A stretch of DNA of 64,000 nucleotides from Pseudescherichia vulneris NBRC 102420 (GTDB taxonomy: Bacteria; Pseudomonadota; Gammaproteobacteria; Enterobacterales; Enterobacteriaceae): positions 62,001 through 126,000 of the forward strand of contig NZ_BBMZ01000014.1 of the NCBI RefSeq assembly GCF_000759795.1. Direction: 5' to 3'. Position 1 is the stretch's first letter. Each line of letters starts with the position of its first letter. Below are positions 61,578 to 64,000 of this stretch, piece by piece. Made by a program: the position numbers and the translations under genes. Below the pieces are notes generated by a model. The model ran no database searches. It was not told where the DNA came from and worked only from the letters and a program-made list of their open reading frames with translations.

Positions 61578-61605
61578 AAAAACCCGCCCTTGAGCGGGTT
61601 TTTTT
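61578..61605. terminator. Terminator after the small basic-protein gene
   Basis: AAACCCGC, loop CCTTGA, GCGGGTTTTTTT. The A-run before and T-run after make it usable on both strands. Confidence 0.9.
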
Positions 61606-61653
61606 ATGCCTCGCTACTTGCACCAACGGCATTCAGCCCATGGAGGTGTTTTA

Positions 61654-62241
61654 ATGCGATTTTTACCATTGGTAACCGGCAGCATTTTTTACGATCTCCT
61701 ACAGCATGGACGGGAGATCGAAAGCGCTATCGCACGCGATGATGCCAGTCTATTGCACCATTCCACACCCGAACTGGAGCGTTATTTTTCGCGCCCGTTT
61801 AGTGAACTTCCTCGGCAGAACCCCTACACGGTAGCAACGCTATTACCCCTTTTCCTGGTAGCCTTTGCCTTAAACCTGCTGCCCTTTCTGCATGCTCTGC
61901 CTGGCTTATCACCGCCGCTACATGCACTGAGTTTTTTTGCGCCGTCGCTGGTAATAATAGTTGCGCTAATACGCGCATGCGTGCTGCTGGCTCGGGGCTT
62001 TACCGCCGGACTGATGGGGTTCTTATCACTCTACCTCATCTTGCTAGCGCTGGCGGTTTTGCAGGGGGGACATCGCCTGCTGACCGGAGGCGGAAGCGAG
62101 TGGACTCTAGTTGCTGTTATTCTTGCTCTTTATGCTTGCCGGGCAGTGTTTAATTGCCGGGGTTTTGTGCTGTTTACACTTTATTGCCGCACTCAGCGTC
62201 TTGCTGCGCTTGCGCGCAAAATGCGCCTGAAGAGCCATTAA
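61654..62241 (+). CDS. Hypothetical polytopic membrane protein
   Basis: A 195-residue protein with an acidic cytosolic N-terminus (about 1-55) and four hydrophobic segments near 58-80, 90-115, 122-142 and 150-172, then a basic tail (RLAALARKMRLKSH). TGGAGG lies eight bases before the ATG at 61654; the frame could extend 16 codons into the upstream terminator, which is unlikely. It starts only 49 bp after a strong terminator, so it needs its own promoter or read-through. Family not recognised. Confidence 0.65.
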   Translation: MRFLPLVTGSIFYDLLQHGREIESAIARDDASLLHHSTPELERYFSRPFSELPRQNPYTVATLLPLFLVAFALNLLPFLHALPGLSPPLHALSFFAPSLVIIVALIRACVLLARGFTAGLMGFLSLYLILLALAVLQGGHRLLTGGGSEWTLVAVILALYACRAVFNCRGFVLFTLYCRTQRLAALARKMRLKSH

Positions 62242-62259
62242 TTAGTCATCGGAGTGGCT

Positions 62260-62397
62260 ATGCGGCAACTTTTCTCCGCCTCGCTATTGCCCGTCTTTCC
62301 AGGCTGTCAGAACGTGTTATCTGAGCAACTGCCGCAGGGTAAGTGCAGGGTTGATAGAGTGAATATTAGTATTAATAATATTATTGGTCAACGCTAA
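62260..62397 (+). pseudogene. Short frame, possibly a gene truncated at the prophage junction
   Basis: A 45-codon frame starts 18 bp after the membrane-protein gene, with GGAG well placed (62251-62254). It begins MRQLFSASLLPVFPGCQNVL but its last dozen codons lie inside the AT-rich promoter/operator sequence, which is unlikely to be natural coding sequence. I read it as the 5' part of an operon partner cut off where the phage-like DNA begins, somewhere between about 62300 and 62360. A genuine short gene cannot be excluded. Confidence 0.4.
62363..62391 (-). promoter_or_regulatory. Leftward promoter/operator (PL-like) of the phage-like element
   Basis: On the minus strand: TTGACC (62386-62391), a 17-bp spacer and TAATAT (62363-62368). 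25 of 29 positions are identical to the rightward unit at 62989-63017, in opposite orientation. The spacer holds the half-site CCAATAATATTA. A further degenerate copy may follow at 62394-62411. Confidence 0.7.
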
Positions 62398-62485
62398 TAT
62401 ATTAACATTGGCAATATTTATTGTATTGTATTGATTAGTAAGCGCAAATAAATCTCAGCGCCGGAACAAGGGCAGGGAGGCTGGG

Positions 62486-62941
62486 TCACTGTTTACGAGT
62501 AGCCAGCAGCTCTTTAAACAGCCTGTCGAAGCCAGCTACTTTTTCTTTTAAATCAGCTAAATGCCTCTCTTTTTCACTCTGCGGCAGCCTGTCGTACAGG
62601 TTAACCAGCTCCGTATGCTCAGCGCCCAGCAGCGTCCAGCCTGGTCCGGTGCGGTCCTCAACATACTCCCCTGACTTTCTCACGTAGTTCATCGCCTCAG
62701 CCAGATCCGGGCGGATCTCTTCCGGCTTAACCCCCAGTAGCGCAGCAAACTTCAGCGTCGCATCGGTGTTAAGCGGCGTGGTTCCGTTGAGGTAATGGCT
62801 TATCGACGCCTGCGTGCTAAAGCCAAGCGCCTCTGCGGCCCGCTCCTGCGTTAGGCGCAAAGTCACTTTCTTCTCGTTCCAAATGTCACGAAGACGTTTG
62901 GCTGCGTCAGCCTCAGCTGCATCAAGGGTTTTCTTTCTCAT
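62486..62941 (-). CDS. Phage-type XRE repressor without a peptidase domain
   Basis: A 151-residue DNA-binding protein with a CI/XRE helix-turn-helix at about 28-75 (LTQERAAEALGFSTQASISH, then LKFAALLGVKPEEIRPDL). The C-terminal part is short and helical, with no Ser-Lys LexA/CI-type self-cleavage region, so direct RecA-stimulated cleavage is unlikely. It is flanked on both sides by near-identical outward-facing promoter/operator units, the setting of a lysogeny repressor. Transcribed leftwards. Confidence 0.82.
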   Translation of the reverse strand: MRKKTLDAAEADAAKRLRDIWNEKKVTLRLTQERAAEALGFSTQASISHYLNGTTPLNTDATLKFAALLGVKPEEIRPDLAEAMNYVRKSGEYVEDRTGPGWTLLGAEHTELVNLYDRLPQSEKERHLADLKEKVAGFDRLFKELLATRKQ

Positions 62942-62988
62942 GAGTGCATAGTATTCGCAAAATTAATGAAGTTCTAAGGTCAACGTTA

Positions 62989-63017
62989 TTGACCAATAAT
63001 ATTAGCATAACTAATAT
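62989..63017 (+). promoter_or_regulatory. Rightward promoter (PR-like) with embedded operator
   Basis: TTGACC (62989-62994), a 17-bp spacer and TAATAT (63012-63017). It overlaps the 31-bp palindrome at 62993-63023, so a bound repressor would block RNA polymerase. It drives the leader peptide and the replication genes. Confidence 0.72.
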
Positions 63018-63023
63018 TATTGG
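62993..63023. promoter_or_regulatory. Palindromic repressor operator
   Basis: Perfect 13-bp arms, CCAATAATATTAG and CTAATATTATTGG, separated by CATAA. It lies between the -35 and just past the -10 of the rightward promoter and 51 bp from the repressor start, so it may also autoregulate the repressor. Confidence 0.8.
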
Positions 63024-63103
63024 CGAGGGGTAGTGCAAAGAATAGCTCCTCATCACCTGTTTTTGCCCATCCGGCGCTTCATTGGTAGAGAGGAGAGATC
63101 GTA

Positions 63104-63148
63104 ATGCACGCTGAATACCCGCTAATGGCTACTGCTCAGAGGCTGTGA
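63104..63148 (+). CDS. 14-residue leader peptide
   Basis: A 15-codon frame (MHAEYPLMATAQRL) with a strong GAGGAG site seven to nine bases upstream. Its TGA ends 2 bp before the ATG of the replication gene, whose own AGAGG site lies inside it. The arrangement suggests translational coupling or attenuation. It could also be a chance frame. Confidence 0.4.
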   Translation: MHAEYPLMATAQRL

Positions 63149-63150
63149 TT

Positions 63151-63819
63151 ATGAGCATGACGCTTATGGCCAGAGCAATGGCGATTAAAACAGGCAACCC
63201 GCTGCGTAAGCTGGTCCTGATTAAATTAGCCGATAACGCTAACGATAGCGGCGAATGCTGGCCATCTTACCGGCACATTGCCGATCACTGTGAATGCAGT
63301 AGAAGCGCGGTTCGCGAGCATATCGGCGCGTTAATCGCGCTGGGGCTGCTGGCGAAGGTTAACCGCATCGGGACAAACAATGGGAAAGGTAATGCATCAA
63401 ATGTTTATACATTAAATCTCGATTCCCCTGTGTCGCCAAAAAGCACACCCCCTGTAGCGGCACAAACGCGCCCTATGCCGTCAGAAAGCACACCCCCTGT
63501 GTCAGGTGGCGACACCAGAATCAGTCACTCTTTTGATCCGATCATTGATCCTAAGGCGGTGATTGACGGCTATAACGACATTTTTGCCGATCTGCTGCCT
63601 GTCGCCACGCTCGATGCCGATCGCCGCGGCATGATCAGCCGCCTGGCTACCCACATGCTGAGTAACAGTACCGGCGCGTTTCTGGGCTATTTTGAAAAAT
63701 TCTGTAATACCGCCCCGGATTTCTATTTTGGCGGCGAAAACGGCACCGGCTGGCGCGCCAGCTTTGACTACCTGATGAAGCCCGAGACGCTGCGCAAAAC
63801 GCGCGAGGGGGCGCTATGA
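63151..63819 (+). CDS. Phage replication protein O-like, helix-turn-helix
   Basis: A 222-residue protein with an N-terminal winged helix-turn-helix (HTH_36 type: CWPSYRHIADHCECSRSAVR near 38-57, then LIALGLLAKVNRIG). A Pro/Ser/Thr-rich linker (SPVSPKSTPPVAAQ, repeated as SESTPPVSGG) joins it to a C-terminal domain ending GWRASFDYLMKPETLRKTRE, typical of phage origin-binding replication proteins. The ATG at 63151 has AGAGG eight bases upstream; a GTG two codons earlier overlaps that site. The stop overlaps the next gene (ATGA), a DnaB-like helicase, its expected partner. Confidence 0.82.
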   Translation: MSMTLMARAMAIKTGNPLRKLVLIKLADNANDSGECWPSYRHIADHCECSRSAVREHIGALIALGLLAKVNRIGTNNGKGNASNVYTLNLDSPVSPKSTPPVAAQTRPMPSESTPPVSGGDTRISHSFDPIIDPKAVIDGYNDIFADLLPVATLDADRRGMISRLATHMLSNSTGAFLGYFEKFCNTAPDFYFGGENGTGWRASFDYLMKPETLRKTREGAL

Positions 63820-64000
63820 CGCCGCAAGAGCTGGAGGCCTGCGTGCTGGCGGGGCTGCTCAACGGTGGCGCGACGCCGGACGCATTTGACGTTCTGGCAG
63901 GCACCCCGGATGAGGCTTTCTGCACGGTTTTTTATCGCCGTACCTTCCGTGAAATCAAAAAGCAGGCGCTGGGCAGCGGACTGATCGACATATTGTTTAT
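63816..64000 (+). CDS. Replicative DNA helicase (DnaB-like), N-terminal fragment
   Basis: The frame starts at an ATG overlapping the previous stop and runs off the right edge after 61 full codons. MTPQELEACVLAGLLNGG and EAFCTVFYRRTFREIKKQ fit the N-terminal domain of DnaB-type helicases (an E-x-x-VLGGLL-like pattern and a helical hairpin). The ATPase domain lies outside the window, so the call rests on the N-terminus and on pairing with an O-like protein. Confidence 0.72.
   Translation, partial: MTPQELEACVLAGLLNGGATPDAFDVLAGTPDEAFCTVFYRRTFREIKKQALGSGLIDILF

Noticed and set aside
61385-62241. Toxin-antitoxin pair formed by the 57-residue basic protein and the membrane protein
   Set aside because: A strong terminator separates the two genes and neither resembles a known toxin or antitoxin, so a paired system is not supported.

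Overview
The window is a stretch of enterobacterial chromosome, about 55% GC by eye, and almost every gene up to 56.2 kb is an ortholog of the E. coli K-12 region from comEC to serT in the same order. Several features argue against E. coli itself. pepN lies directly beside pyrD, with no ssu or fimbrial block between them. An extra OppA-type binding protein lies between yccA and the tRNA gene. No hydrogenase-1 operon follows the tRNA. The OmpF-locus porin has an unusual constriction loop. An Enterobacter-like genus of Enterobacteriaceae fits best, but the exact genus cannot be fixed from the sequence alone.

Layout, 0-18 kb: the 3' end of comEC; the lipid A/Kdo genes msbA-lpxK-ycaQ-ycaR-kdsB; ycbJ converging on elyC; cmoM-mukF-mukE-mukB (tRNA modification and the MukBEF condensin); then ldtD, mepK and ycbL. 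LdtD makes and MepK cleaves 3-3 peptidoglycan crosslinks. 18-28 kb: aspC, ompF, asnS and pncB on the minus strand, then pepN and pyrD on the plus strand. The ompF promoter and the pyrD PurR operator and leader hairpin are visible.

28-54 kb: zapC/ycbX; rlmKL-uup-pqiABC; rmf; fabA with FabR and FadR boxes; lonH; matP; ompA; sulA with an SOS box; sxy; yccS-yccF; helD; mgsA; csgI (yccT); yccU; hspQ; rlmI; an unrecognised small membrane-protein gene; yccX; tusE; yccA. Many pairs are convergent with overlapping 3' ends.

54-62 kb is accessory: an OppA-like periplasmic protein, tRNA-Ser(UGA), a LysR regulator divergent from a short-chain dehydrogenase, a small membrane protein, a PdxI-like aldo/keto reductase, a DMT-family exporter, an AT-rich GNAT-like gene, a short basic-protein gene behind three stem-loops, and a polytopic membrane protein.

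62.2-64 kb is the start of a prophage-like element. A short XRE repressor on the minus strand is flanked by two almost identical, outward-facing promoter/operator units arranged like lambda PL and PR. On the right, PR leads into a 14-codon leader, an O-like replication protein and a DnaB-like helicase that runs off the window. On the left, PL points straight into plus-strand genes and no integrase or leftward operon is present. This suggests a deleted left arm or an unusual element, and it is the most interesting feature of the window.
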